A stretch of DNA of 25,498 nucleotides. Source: Isotricha intestinalis (Eukaryota; Ciliophora; Litostomatea; Vestibuliferida; Isotrichidae). The first letter of the stretch is position 1, and the number at the start of each line of letters is the position of its first letter. Below, in pieces: positions 16,059-25,498 of this stretch. The stretch is from contig JAJJLU010003892.1 of NCBI GenBank assembly GCA_023807065.1, forward strand, positions 1 through 25,498, in the 5' to 3' direction. The notes beneath the pieces are model-generated. The model saw only the letters and a list, made by a program, of their open reading frames with translations, had not been told where the DNA came from and did not search any database. The position numbers and the translations under genes were made by a program.

Positions 16059-16968
16059 ATGAGTGATTTAAATATGAGTCAATTAAGCAATGCTTCAATA
16101 AATTATAATGAAATGTCAATAGAAAAAATAGATGAATATATAGGAATTTTAGAAGAATTTATGAGTAAATCAGAAAAAGAAGGAAAATTTGTAGAAGCTG
16201 AATTAGCAAAACAAAGAATAATTCAATTAAATAAAGTAAAAGACAAAAAAAATTTAGAAGAAGCAAAATATCGTCATTCACAAGAAAAAGAAGACTTAGA
16301 AAATATTCAAAAAAAAGAATTAAATGATTTTAATATTCAAAAAGACAAAAAATTTTATGAATTAACAAATGAATTTCAAGAAAAGCAAAATAAATTAGAA
16401 AAAGAACATGAAGAACAAAGAAAAAAATTTGAAGAAGAATTTAATGAAAAATATTCTAAATTTATTCCAAAACCAACAAGTGAATATACAGCAGCATCTA
16501 AAAAATTAGAAATGTATGTTAAACAAAAAGAGTAAAAATATAATAAATTTATATAATTATTTTAGTTATCAAAAAGCACATTTGGCTCAAATTGAAGTTT
16601 CAAATATTGAAAGTAGGGATAAAGAAAATTTTGAAATAGAAAAAGCAAAAAAATTTGAAAAAGAAATTGAAAATTTGAAAAATAAACAATTATTAGAAAC
16701 TAAAGCTTTAGAGCAAAGAATTCAATCTCATTATAATAAATTTAAAAAAGAAAGAGCAATTGAAGTTGAAAGTCTTTTATTAAAATATAAAAATAGATTT
16801 AGAGAATTAGAAAACAAACAAAAAAATGAAATTAAATTACTTGAAAAAATTGTTAAAGAAGGTGATAAAGCTGTTAAAGGAAAAAATTTCATTAATTATA
16901 ATAAAACTTTAAATAAGAATTTAAGTAATAAACCAACAAATAAATCTTTTTCTTCTAAAAAAATATAA
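16059..16968 (+). CDS. Coiled-coil protein, two exons, 291 residues
   Basis: Exon 1 (16059-16531) starts MSDLNMSQLSNASINYNEMS and ends in phase 2 within KQK-D. A 34-nt GT-AG intron (16532-16565) is removed, and exon 2 (16566-16968) continues YQKAHLAQIEVSNIESRDKE to TAA. Without splicing, exon 1 stops at TAA two bases into the intron and exon 2 lacks a sensible start. A short helical hairpin (IDEYIGILEEFMSKSEKEGK, then FVEAELAKQRIIQL) resembles a UVR-like motif. Most of the rest is a long charged coiled coil (about 60-255), broken near PKPTSEYTAASKK, with a basic Asn/Ser-rich tail. I do not recognise a named family. The hairpin-plus-coil layout suggests a conserved cytoskeletal or ciliary protein, which is inference. 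Confidence 0.8.
16532..16565 (+). other. 34-nt intron in coiled-coil gene
   Basis: It begins GTAAAAATAT and ends ATTTTAG, interrupting a codon in phase 2. Removal joins two coiled-coil frames into one open frame whose exon lengths (473 and 403 nt) sum to a multiple of three. Confidence 0.85.
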
Positions 16969-17608
16969 TAAAGAAATAACTATTTTAAAATTTTTTTCTT
17001 GAATTTATAAGAATAAATTATTTATTTAAACTCTTCTATTTTGCGATTAAATTTATTCTAATTGATTTTCAAAATTTTTTTATTTGTGAGACTTTTAAAC
17101 TCAAAAATTTAATTGTTTTATATATACACAATATAATTCTTATTTCTTGATTGACACTTTTAATTTTAATTTATAAAAAATTATACTATTAATATATCAA
17201 ATACTTAAATTTTTTATTTGATTTCTAATTTTGCAAATTTTTATTTCGGAATATGAAATTAATTTTTTTATTTTATTTATTTAATTGTCTGTCAAAACTA
17301 ATATAAATTTTAAATATTCAAATGAATAATTGTTTGTACTTCAATTTGAATTTAAACTTGAATTGCTTTCTTTGATTCCATTTAAATTTTCTAAAATATT
17401 TTGAAATGAATTTTGAAATCATAATTATATTATCTATGAATTCAAAATGATAGGAATTAAATTAAATAACTTTTTATAATAAAATCGTTAACATAATAAA
17501 ATATTACTTTTTTTTATGTAATTGATTTAAAAATTTTTTTATTTTTGTAATTATGAAAAAATTATAATATCAATACTTAAATAATGAATTAATTTAATAA
17601 TAATAAAT
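16969..17608. other. Intergenic AT-rich region, no gene seen
   Basis: About 640 bases between convergent gene ends. I see only short AT-rich frames broken by stops, with no tRNA-like or repeat structure. Confidence 0.5.
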
Positions 17609-17902
17609 TTATTTATTTTCTGTTAAAGAATTTGAATCAATGTTTAAATCTTGTAATTCTTCTCCATCATTTGAAAAAGTATTATTTGATATAAAAATAT
17701 TTTGAGAATTTGAAATTGTTGGTTGATAAATAAACATTAATATTATTACTATTGTTACTAATCCTATAACTGAACTTAAAAATATTATCAAAGTATAATG
17801 AATTTTAGTTTTTATTGTATCATTATCTAAGCTTGTCATTTGATTTTGTTGACAAAAAATAAAATTAATTAGTAATATAAATAAATAAATCTCATTTCTC
17901 AT
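17609..17902 (-). CDS. Small single-pass membrane protein with signal peptide, 97 residues
   Basis: Residues 1-18 (MRNEIYLFILLINFIFCQ) look like a cleavable signal peptide. A short polar segment (NQMTSLDNDTIKTKIHY) precedes a strong membrane helix at about 35-59 (TLIIFLSSVIGLVTIVIILM). An Asn/Ser/acidic tail of about 38 residues follows, which would be cytosolic in a type I orientation. The family is unknown. The gene is short, but the ordered signal-helix-tail layout and in-context ATG and TAA support it. It lies 85 bases downstream of the SAM synthetase gene on the same strand. Confidence 0.55.
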   Translation of the reverse strand: MRNEIYLFILLINFIFCQQNQMTSLDNDTIKTKIHYTLIIFLSSVIGLVTIVIILMFIYQPTISNSQNIFISNNTFSNDGEELQDLNIDSNSLTENK

Positions 17903-17987
17903 TTTTAAAAATTATAATTAAAAAAATAAAAAAAAAAGATAAAAAATTTCAAAAAATATATAAAAAAAGAATAAAAACAAAAAATAA

Positions 17988-19169
17988 TTAAACATTAACA
18001 TCTAAAACTTTAGGAACTTCCCATTTAAACTCACTTTCACTTCTTCCAAAATGTCCTCCACAAGCAGTTTTAGCAAAAATAGGTCTTTTTAATTCTAATT
18101 CCTGAATAATAACTCCAGGTCTTAAATCGAAATTTTTGACGACAATATTGCTTAAAATTTTATCAGTAAGTCCAGAAGCAACAGTTCCATAAGAATCAAC
18201 AAAGACACTTAAAGGTTCAGAGATACCAATAGAATAAGCGATTTGGACTAAAACTCTAGAGCACAATCCTTGATTGACGAGAGACTTGGCAATCCATCTT
18301 GCAGCATAAGCGGCACTCCTGTCCACTTTGGAGCAGTCCTTACCCGAAAAGGCTCCTCCTCCATGGGCACCCCAACCGCCATATGTATCTACAATGATCT
18401 TCCTACCTGTTAATCCTGTATCAGCTTCTGGTCCTCCTATAATAAAGATTCCTGATGGGTTTATGTAGAAGTTTGTATTTTCATCTATCATTCCTTCTGG
18501 TATCACTTCTTGTATTACATATGTCTTTATACTCTCGTTTATTAACTCATTTGATATGTTTGGATCATGTTGAGTCGATATTAATATATTCTGAATTCTT
18601 ATTGGAATTACTCTACCTGTTTTTTCCTTTTTGTATTCTACTGTCACTTGTGTCTTACCATCTGGACGAAGCCATTGTAATATTCCCTTTTTTCTCACTT
18701 CAGTTAATTTTAATGCTAATTTTATTGCCATTAAATGAGAAAATGGAAATAATTCTTCTGTTTCATTTGTAGCATAACCAAACATATGTCCTTGATCACC
18801 AGCTCCGAAATCTTCTTCTTTTTTTCCTTCATGAACAGCTTGACTAATATCAGGAGATTGAATAGTAATTTTTTGTAGAATATCACAAGTTTGATAATTT
18901 AAACCTTTTGATTCATCATCATAACCAATTTCTTTTATTTTATTTCTTACTATTTGATCTATATCTATTTTGGCTTTTGTTAATAACTCTCCCGCAATGA
19001 GGATCATGTTCGATTTAGCAACAGACTCGATGGCCACCTTTGAGTTAGGATCCTGAGACAAACACGCATCTAAAATAGAGTCAGAGAGTAAGTCGCATAA
19101 TTTATCAGGGTGACCTTCTGTTACACTTTCTGATGTAAAGAAAAAATGATTATCTGGTAATTTTTGCAT
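17988..19169 (-). CDS. MAT: S-adenosylmethionine synthetase (methionine adenosyltransferase), 393 residues
   Basis: This enzyme makes S-adenosylmethionine from methionine and ATP. The protein is full length for the family and intronless. Signatures are all present: GHPDK at 19-23 (ATP and methionine site), GAGDQG at 122-127, the P-loop-like GGGAFSGKD at 270-278, and [12 protein letters not shown] after it. [20 protein letters not shown] and the C-terminal FDLRPGVI and WEVPKVLDV follow eukaryotic enzymes; [11 protein letters not shown] is closer to plant-type sequences. The usual GGPQGDAG reads GGPEADTG here. Codon use is patchy: segments around 18,240-18,430 and 19,000-19,130 use many C/G-ending codons while the rest is A/T-ending. 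All Gln codons checked by translation are CAA or CAG, evidence that TAA and TAG are not Gln codons. It is cytosolic and housekeeping. Confidence 0.96.
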   Translation of the reverse strand: MQKLPDNHFFFTSESVTEGHPDKLCDLLSDSILDACLSQDPNSKVAIESVAKSNMILIAGELLTKAKIDIDQIVRNKIKEIGYDDESKGLNYQTCDILQKITIQSPDISQAVHEGKKEEDFGAGDQGHMFGYATNETEELFPFSHLMAIKLALKLTEVRKKGILQWLRPDGKTQVTVEYKKEKTGRVIPIRIQNILISTQHDPNISNELINESIKTYVIQEVIPEGMIDENTNFYINPSGIFIIGGPEADTGLTGRKIIVDTYGGWGAHGGGAFSGKDCSKVDRSAAYAARWIAKSLVNQGLCSRVLVQIAYSIGISEPLSVFVDSYGTVASGLTDKILSNIVVKNFDLRPGVIIQELELKRPIFAKTACGGHFGRSESEFKWEVPKVLDVNV

Positions 19170-20277
19170 TTTTTGTATTTAATGATAAAAAATTATTTTT
19201 TTATTCGGGTTTTATAGTGTTCAAAAAATTTTAAATTTTGTTTTTTATCTTTTTTTAATTTTTTTTTATTTTTTTTCCAGAATTAATAGGTTTAATATTT
19301 TGTTATTTATTTGATTTTTCTATTTTTAAATTAATGAAAAAATCAAAAATAATTTTAAGAATTGAATTATTTTAGGTTATAAATAATAAAATTCAAAATA
19401 GAATTCTTTAGTTTTAAAAAATGAGATAATTTTGAAATAATACATTTTTATTTTATAAATATATATATTTTTAATATTTAATGATAACATTAATTATTAA
19501 TATTAACATAAAATTTGAAAAATCTAATCAGAGATTATTCATTATAATTTTCATTAATTTATTAAAAACAATAATTTTTTTATTGTTAATTTTTTTCTCG
19601 ATTAATATATAGAAACAAGATAATTCACAAGAAGAAGAGACAATAAGAAATAGGAAGAAATCATCATTAAGAAAAAAGAAAGAAATAAAATGAGGTGGAA
19701 ATTTATAATGAATAAAATAAACAAAGAATTTTAATCGGTTTTCAAAACAATATATAAAAAAAGTAAAATATTAGAAAGAGTATATAATGAAAAAAATAAT
19801 AAATAGAACTCAAAGTTTAGTTAAACATTGTATTATTCCTTATAAATATTATCATCATATTATGAATAATAAAATAAAGTTACTAGATTACTTATAATTA
19901 ATGATAATGAAAGAAAAAAAAATTAGAAGATAAAAGAAAAAATTTAAAAAAATAATAATTAGAATTGCTATATCATTTTTTTAAATTTTGATAAAGGAAA
20001 GATTAAATTGATATTAATTCAATACTATTATAAGTAGGAAAAGATAAATACTTAATTGAAGGAAAAGAACTCCAATTCTATATCAAAAAATTAGTAAGGT
20101 TTTTTATATCTTATTTTAAAAAGTTTAATAATTGAAAATCTTTATTTTTTTAATTAACTGATAAATTTTAAAATTTTTATTCTGTCAATCTTCTGTTCTA
20201 TATCAAATCATTAAATAATATAATTTTTAAATAACTTTTTTAATTGTTATTTCAAAACAGAAATATAAATAAAAAAT
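19170..20277. other. Long non-genic region with a possible decayed gene on the plus strand
   Basis: The first 300 bases upstream of the SAM synthetase gene are A/T runs. From an ATG at 19481 a frame runs through a hydrophobic stretch (TIIFLLLIFFSINI), a TAG, then NSQEEETIRNRKKSSLRKKK to a TGA. Further plus-strand snippets (SLVKHCIIPYKYYHHIM) continue to about 20,110 in changing frames. This looks like a decayed gene but no family is recognisable. A 28-nt GT-AG intron before the TAG was tried and does not restore the frame. Confidence 0.3.
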
Positions 20278-20952
20278 TTATTTTAAAATCTTTTCTACTT
20301 CATCATAAACTTCTTTTAAATCATTTATACATTCCTTAAATAAAAATTCATTAACAACTTGTAAAACACTTTGAAATTTAACAATTAATAAAAGAATATC
20401 TTCTTTAATATTTTCATTTTTAATTTCTTTAATATGATAAAAATGTTCAGTATTATCAATCATATTATCTAAATTTTTACTTTTTGAATAACTATAAGGT
20501 TTTTTATTTGCTTCAATTAATTCAAAACATTTCATTGAAAATATATAAACACTATCAGTAATTTGTTTATCATTATATAATTTTTTAACTTGATCTTTAT
20601 TTGAACCATTGAAAACATAAGATAAATAAGTATGAATTAAATCAAAGAATTTATCATAATATTCTTCTTGAATAAAATGTATGATTTTTTTTTTATTAAT
20701 ATGTAATATAATATTATATTTAAAATCATATTTTAATTTTCTTCCTTTTTTTCCTGGATGATTTGGATTTGTATATATATATTCATTTTCTCTTTCTATA
20801 CTTAGTTTATCTATTTTTTGTACTTTATTTGATGTTGCTTTATCAACTAAAATATTTAAATGATTTGTTCTTAATGCTGCAAATTCTTCAGGTAAAAATT
20901 CACTATTTATTCCTGTTATATGATATAAATTAACATTTGATTCTGTATACAT
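20278..20952 (-). CDS. Hypothetical protein, 224 residues
   Basis: The family is not recognised. The protein begins MYTESNVNLYHITGINSEFL and has an early conserved-looking stretch (EFAALRTNHLNILVDKATSN). A basic segment (NPNHPGKKGRKLKYDFKYNI) contains a Gly-Lys-Lys-Gly-Arg patch that could bind nucleic acid or serve nuclear import. The remainder is helical and Lys/Glu-rich (IIHFIQEEYYDKFFDLIHTY; FLFKECINDLKEVYDEVEKI). There is no signal peptide or membrane helix. It is less Asn-rich than its neighbours and of even complexity, which supports a real gene. Single exon, ATG in an A-rich context, TAA stop. Confidence 0.65.
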   Translation of the reverse strand: MYTESNVNLYHITGINSEFLPEEFAALRTNHLNILVDKATSNKVQKIDKLSIERENEYIYTNPNHPGKKGRKLKYDFKYNIILHINKKKIIHFIQEEYYDKFFDLIHTYLSYVFNGSNKDQVKKLYNDKQITDSVYIFSMKCFELIEANKKPYSYSKSKNLDNMIDNTEHFYHIKEIKNENIKEDILLLIVKFQSVLQVVNEFLFKECINDLKEVYDEVEKILK

Positions 20953-21234
20953 TTTAAAAAATATTATTTTCTTATTTAAAAAATTGTTTCTTAATTTTAG
21001 TTCAAATAATTATTATTTTTTTGTTTCTTTAAAATTTATTTAAAGATATTAACTTTTTGATTAGTTAATATTATTTTTTTTAAAAATAATGTTAAGTTTT
21101 TGAAGATCAAAAATAAAGATAGAAAATATTTATTTATTTTCTTTTTCTTTGTTTCAAGATTATTTATCATAAAATTAAATGAACAAACAAAACCTAATTA
21201 AAGTTATTATAGAGTTTGAATTTTATTTTTCAAT

Positions 21235-21508
21235 TTATATTTATTTTCTGAATTTCCATCATAATAACTAAAACTTTCTTTTTCAGACTATCATTCTGAA
21301 TCAACTCAAAGTAAGAGCTCCTAACAATGTCGCTAGGCTCCATGTTCTAACAATTTTCATCAATTAAATGAATAGATAAATCATTAACATTAATTTTTTT
21401 TACAATAAATTTAACAACATCATAATTACTATTAATACTCCATTATTTCCAGTTTTTTCCAATTAAATTTTTAATAGTACCATCAATATAAATTTCTCCT
21501 ACTTATTA
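21235..21508 (-). pseudogene. Gene fragment with two in-frame stops, unusual codon use
   Basis: One minus-strand frame stays coherent for about 90 codons: GEIYIDGTIKNLIGKNWK, stop, WSINSNYDVVKFIVKKINVN, DLSIHLIDENC, stop, NMEPSDIVRSSYFELIQNDS. The stops are TAA and TAG. SNYDVVKFIVKK resembles the second helix of an ankyrin repeat. The second half (about 21,260-21,350) uses C/G-containing codons (AGC, GAC, GAG, CTG) rare in nearby genes. No start codon or complete domain is present. It is probably a remnant of a degraded gene; its identity is uncertain. Confidence 0.4.
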
Positions 21509-22028
21509 GAGGAAAAAAGAATGATATATTTATCAAAAAGGAACATAAATTGATAATTGATAAAAAGGACAAATATAATGTTTATTTTTATTTTATATTT
21601 CACATTTAATTATCTTGTTTCTATCTCAATATTTAATTTTATTTATTGTCTCATTTCTACATATAAATTGGATTTTTTCTTTCATTTTTTTCATGTCAAA
21701 TATTTTTTTGAAGAGTTTTTAATCATCAGAAAAATTATTAAAAATTTTAAATATATTGTTTTATTATACAATGTATTTCAAAAAAGACAGAAAAGAATAA
21801 TTTATTTTAATGGTTCATTTTTAATTATTTAAATTGATAAATTAATCACATAAAGACAAGTATAGAATTTTTATAAATCAAAAAAGAACAAAACAATAAA
21901 ATATCAGGTGTCAAATACTTTTTTTGTAGAAAAGGAATATCAAATCCTTTATTAAATATTTTCTTATAACACAAACAATTTCGTTTTTGGGTTTTAAATA
22001 AATTAAACACTTCATCGTTAATATACAA
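21509..22028. other. AT-rich region without a convincing gene
   Basis: It holds a 91-codon plus-strand frame (21,557-21,832) made almost only of Phe/Ile/Tyr/Lys and a 60-codon minus-strand frame (21,846-22,028, ending LTPDILLFCSF). Neither shows a domain, and both look like chance or remnant frames. Confidence 0.35.
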
Positions 22029-22790
22029 TACCCATCAAAATTTGGAATAAAAGCATTCACAGGTTATGGTTCAAAAAATGATTTCACAAAATTTAAAAAA
22101 TCATATGCTAATTATTATTATATAACAAGAGAATTTGAGAATTTAAATAAGGCAAATATTGATTTTAAGAATGCACCTCTTTATTCTTTTGGTTTATCAA
22201 AAATATATGTTAAAAAGAGTAAATAATAAAACTTCAGAATAAGAAAAAATCTGGACAATGAAAATATAATTATGTAAAAACCTTTTGGAAATTTTTCTAC
22301 AAAATATTCAATAAGAAAAAGATTTCAAACAAAAATATTAAATGATAATATTATTTCTCCAAGAACAAGCAAATATAAAAAATAATTGAGTTTTACATAA
22401 AATATAAGGATTTTATTCTTTAATAAAAAGTAATTCTCCTGTGCTGGCTCTTATACTACTTTTAGTGAATTTGATATTTATAGTCAATATTCTTTTAAGA
22501 TAATAATTTAAATAAAAGCTCTATGAATAATAAATCTATTAATAATTTTAATTTAAATATTCATTTGAATCATGAAAGTTTTAACATTAATAAAAATCAA
22601 AAAGTGGCTCTTTTAGTAATGAAAAAACAATTAAAAATAATAAAAAAATATTTTTGAAAAAGAGAAGAATTATGGTAATGATATAATAAAAAAAATAATT
22701 TTGACAAGTAAGAAAAGGAAAATGTTCATAATAAATATTTTAATGAGGATAATAATGAAAACAAGAAGAAGAAAAAAATAAATTGAATTC
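22029..22790 (+). pseudogene. Decayed sperm-tail PG-rich repeat (SHIPPO/STPGR-like) gene
   Basis: Recognisable pieces run along the plus strand. One frame gives YPSKFGIKAFTGYGSKNDF, then NAPLYSFGLSKIYVKK and two stops. Later come FGNFSTKYSIRKRFQTK and IISPRTSKYKK. Around 22,434-22,490 the text reads TCTCCT then, shifted by one base, GCTGGCTCTTAT, which is the SPGxGSY pattern broken by a missing base, followed by TTFSEFDIYSQYSF. Proteins with PGPGxY repeats separated by KYSFG-like stretches are microtubule-associated and typical of cilia. Stops and frameshifts make it non-functional. The assignment rests on short motifs. Confidence 0.42.
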
Positions 22791-23036
22791 AAAAATTTTA
22801 TAATTTGATCATTGAAAATTTTTAATTTTTATTTTTTTATTGTTTAAATTTTAAAATTAATTAATATTAATTAATAATAAACAATGAGTTGGGTTGCCCT
22901 TTTAAAGTCATTTTTATTTTCATTTTTTTAAAAATAAATGATTGAATTATATTTTTAAGTTTATATTGTTTTATTTTAATTATATGTTTTATCTTAAAAA
23001 AATATTTTTAAATTAATATTTATTTTTAATAAAAAA

Positions 23037-24038
23037 TTAAAGAGTTGTTGTATCAACATCTTTTAATTTTATCATTTCTTTTTCTTCTTTTTTATTTTTT
23101 AAATTGAAAAGTTTTAATCCTTCTTTTCTCCACATCCAATATGAAATAATAAGTCCAATAATAACAATAACAAGTAAATCCCAATATTTTTTTTCTAAAG
23201 ATTCAAATTCTCTGACAATTTGTGGAGTTAAAAATAAAATAATATTAGTTAATATTATTATAATATCTTTATAATAAACAAGAAGAATAAAAGACATTCC
23301 AAATTCAATTGAATTTATAACATTTAATTTAATTTGAGAATTTTTAAATGATGATTTATTGTAATATAACAAAATTAATTCTATAAAATTATTTAAGAAA
23401 AGAAATGACAATAAAACAACTAAAACACTTAAATAAATTGATATTGATATACATGTATAAATATCTAATTCTCTTTTAATTTTTATTGGTCTATAAGATT
23501 TTGATACTAAAAATAAGCATATACTAATAATAATAACTGATACTAATAAATATAAGAATTCAGTTAAGAAAAATCTTATTAAAAATAAAATAGAAATACC
23601 AAAATTTATTATTGGAAAAGATGATTTAAAAATATTTGATATAGCTTTTAAAGTTAATGAAGATTTATTTGTTTTTAAAATAAAAATTAAATATAAGGAA
23701 AAAGCAATTAAAGTATCATTAATCATAAATAAAGAATATAAGCATAAAGTTCCAATTTTTCCTTTATAATATAAGAAAAATAATAAATAATCATTAGAAT
23801 AAAAAGATATAAATAAAGAAAGAAAAGAAGTAATAATTAAAGTAACAGAAGAATAATATGTAAGAAGAATTAAATAAGGGTCTTTATCATCTTGTAAATT
23901 TGTAATTGAAGAAGAAGTACTTAATCTTTGTTCATCATCACTTTCTTTTTTTTCATTTAAATTAACATATTGTTTATAATCATTTGAAGGAGCATGTTCC
24001 ATTTCTGAATCAGATCTATCTTCATCAAATTTATCCAT
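23037..24038 (-). CDS. Multi-pass membrane protein, 333 residues
   Basis: A 52-residue polar, acidic N-terminus (MDKFDEDRSDSEMEHAPSND, then a Ser/Thr cluster) is followed by seven or eight hydrophobic helices, roughly at 55-82, 97-122, 138-156, 160-180, 193-226, 243-271 and 286-302, and a Lys/Glu-rich C-terminal tail. No transporter or receptor motif is recognisable. Helices are rich in Ile/Leu/Phe as expected from base composition. The conserved-looking loop SKSYRPIKIKRELDIYTC may help identify it. The start at 24038 is an ATG preceded by an A/T-rich leader. It could be a divergent transporter or 7TM-type protein; I cannot say which. Confidence 0.68.
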   Translation of the reverse strand: MDKFDEDRSDSEMEHAPSNDYKQYVNLNEKKESDDEQRLSTSSSITNLQDDKDPYLILLTYYSSVTLIITSFLSLFISFYSNDYLLFFLYYKGKIGTLCLYSLFMINDTLIAFSLYLIFILKTNKSSLTLKAISNIFKSSFPIINFGISILFLIRFFLTEFLYLLVSVIIISICLFLVSKSYRPIKIKRELDIYTCISISIYLSVLVVLLSFLFLNNFIELILLYYNKSSFKNSQIKLNVINSIEFGMSFILLVYYKDIIIILTNIILFLTPQIVREFESLEKKYWDLLVIVIIGLIISYWMWRKEGLKLFNLKNKKEEKEMIKLKDVDTTTL

Positions 24039-25176
24039 TTAAAAATTAATAAATGTTTATAAAATAATCTATAAAAAAATAAAAAATAAAAAAATTAATA
24101 CACTTTTTGTTTTATATATCATAAAGATAATCAAAATAATTGAAAATATCCTTGATATTTTAGAATAATTTTTGAAGATTTTGATCAATCTAAAGTATAA
24201 TATTGTTTTATTCATTTTATATTTTAAATTTTCATTTTCTTTAAAACTTTTATCTGGAGATTTTTCATAAAAACATTTGAGATGTTTCATTTTGATATTC
24301 TATTAATTCTCTATCAATTAAAGTTTAAAGAATATTTTCATTATTACTTTTTCTAATTTTTTTTAAACTTTAGATTTTTTATTCTCAGAAAAAAAAAACA
24401 TATTTATTATATTCTGTTATAAGGGAATTATTGTTTTTTAATGGAATTGTTTAGAATACTTTTATCCATAATCTTTTATTTATTTTATTATATTATTTGA
24501 TACTTATTTATTTTTCATCAATATTAATATTATTTCATTTAACTTTCTAATATTATTTTCCATTCCAAATTGTGTTCTAAATTCATTCATTTTATAATGT
24601 AAATATTATGCATAAAAAATTAATAAATGTTTTAATGAAAATATCATCTGAAATTAAATGATTGTAATTTTTATGAATGGATTGTTAAAAAAGTAATACA
24701 TATTTTTTATTTCTTAAATTCTTATTTAATTATTCATAACAATTAAATTTTTCAGAGAAAATAATTATTATGAAACAATAAAAAGAAATTTATCATTAAA
24801 AAATAATTAAAATTCATAAAAATCTTTTTGTTAAAAAAATTAAAGATATCATAAAATCTTTTTTTTTTATATTTTATTTCATTTAGATATAGTTTTTTTT
24901 CAAATTTTATACGGATATAGTATAATTTTAAATCTAATAAACAAATTAATTTTATTTGATTTCATTTATTTTTTAAGTGAAAATAAATTAAATTGAGATA
25001 GGTAAGAATAAATTAGATGAAATGAAAAATGTATGGGAATTTTTTTACTCTTTTTTTCAAGTTTTATTTTATTGAAGTTTTAAAATTTTTGAGAAATTGA
25101 TGATTAATGTTGACTGAACTCTAAATTTAAAAAACAGATATTAAAAATTATCATAGTTTTAATTTAAATAAATAAT
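24039..25176. other. Long AT-rich intergenic region
   Basis: About 1.1 kb without a convincing gene. A 73-codon minus-strand frame (24,069-24,290, MKHLKCFYEKSPDKSFKENE then a hydrophobic tail) is the only candidate and is weak. The rest is A/T runs with no tRNA-like, repeat or coding signal that I can support. Confidence 0.45.
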
Positions 25177-25498
25177 TTATTTAATCAAATTTAAAAATTT
25201 TATATTAGTTGTTTCGATTTTACAATTTTTAATACCAGAGAACATCCTACTCATATTATCAACATTATATGCATTAAAATTAGATAAATTTAAAGAAGTT
25301 AAAGAACAACAATTATAAAACATATAGCTCATATTTTGTACATTATAAGTATAAAAATTAGATAAATTTAAAGAAGTTAAAGAAGAACAATTATAGAACA
25401 TATAACTCATATCTTTAACATTATTAGTATTAAAATTAGATAAATTTAAAGAAGTTAAAGAAGAACCCAAGAGAACATATAACTCATATTATTAACAT
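25177..25498 (-). pseudogene. BspA-type leucine-rich repeat gene, C-terminal part, frameshifted and cut by the window edge
   Basis: Three 26-residue units read on the minus strand with the pattern SLTSLNLSNFNTNNV-x-NMSYMFYNC, ending in the same cap (MFSGIKNCKIET, then KFLN) as the array at 14.2 kb, and a TAA stop. At the upstream side (25,460-25,475) the expected ATGTTCTATAATTGT is replaced by a sequence one base shorter, so MSYMF and GSSLTSLN are in different frames. Either the gene is broken here or a base was lost in sequencing. DUF285/BspA-like repeats occur in large protist families. The N-terminal domains, if any, are outside the window. Confidence 0.7.

Noticed and set aside
21557..21832. 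91-codon plus-strand ORF rich in Phe/Ile/Tyr
   Set aside because: Composition is what random T-rich DNA gives; no helix spacing, motif or conserved-looking block.
24069..24290. 73-codon minus-strand ORF upstream of the multi-pass membrane protein
   Set aside because: Short, low complexity, hydrophobic tail made of Ile/Phe/Leu; no family and no splice path joining it to the downstream gene that I can support.
1380..25498. Ciliate code with TAA/TAG as Gln across the eukaryotic part
   Set aside because: Many long ORFs, including SAM synthetase, the histidine kinase and Wee1/Myt1, contain no internal TAA/TAG and use CAA for Gln, and several genes end in TAA. In-frame stops appear only in genes that also carry frameshifts or lack complete domains.

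Overview
The window has two unrelated parts. Bases 1 to about 1,345 are bacterial: balanced base composition, intronless, tightly packed genes on one strand. They hold the 3' end of ligA (NAD-dependent DNA ligase), then after one base a YihY/BrkB-family membrane protein, then the first codons of a third ORF cut off at the junction. The style fits Bacteroidales. From about 1,345 onward the DNA is extremely AT-rich and eukaryotic: short intergenic spacers, A-rich contexts before ATG, asparagine-rich proteins, and three GT-AG introns of only 26, 29 and 34 nt that I could place by reading frame. The switch is abrupt and a 9-bp-arm inverted repeat sits just beyond it, so I favour an assembly or whole-genome-amplification chimera over gene transfer.

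The eukaryote is probably a ciliate. Pointers are the micro-introns, a hybrid histidine kinase, a centrin-like protein, remnants of a sperm-tail PG-rich ciliary protein, and BspA-type leucine-rich repeats. Long ORFs end in TAA or TGA and encode Gln with CAA, so the code is standard rather than the UAA/UAG=Gln code of many ciliates. A litostome such as a rumen entodiniomorph would fit, but this is inference.

Layout of the eukaryotic part: degenerate Asn-rich gene (1,380-2,223); coiled-coil gene with an intron (-, 2,382-3,808); centrin-like protein (+, 4,241); His/Lys-rich acidic protein (+, 4,942); hybrid histidine kinase with an intact receiver and degenerate ATPase (-, 6,008-8,101), divergent from a CAP-EF-hand fusion (+, 8,190); signal peptidase complex subunit 1 with a 26-nt intron (-, 9,482-9,801); F-box protein with a myristoylation-type N-terminus (-, 10,063), divergent from a Wee1/Myt1-type kinase (+, 10,617); a G/T-rich possible non-coding RNA (about 12,215-12,455); a broken kinase/B-box/BspA gene (12,755-14,445); an ankyrin-repeat protein ending in a CaaX box (-, 14,563); a coiled-coil gene with a 34-nt intron (+, 16,059); a small membrane protein (-, 17,609); S-adenosylmethionine synthetase (-, 17,988); an unknown gene (-, 20,278); decayed gene fragments (21.2-22.8 kb); a multi-pass membrane protein (-, 23,037); and a second BspA-repeat array (-, 25,177 to the window end).

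The intact genes do not form one pathway. They are cell-cycle (Wee1/Myt1), cytoskeletal (centrin, coiled coils), secretory (SPCS1), metabolic (SAM synthetase) and signalling (histidine kinase, F-box, ankyrin, CAP-EF) genes interleaved with pseudogenes. The most noteworthy items are the kinase/B-box/BspA architecture, the catalytically doubtful histidine kinase, the lipid-anchor motifs on two regulatory proteins, the micro-introns, and the G/T-rich structured island.
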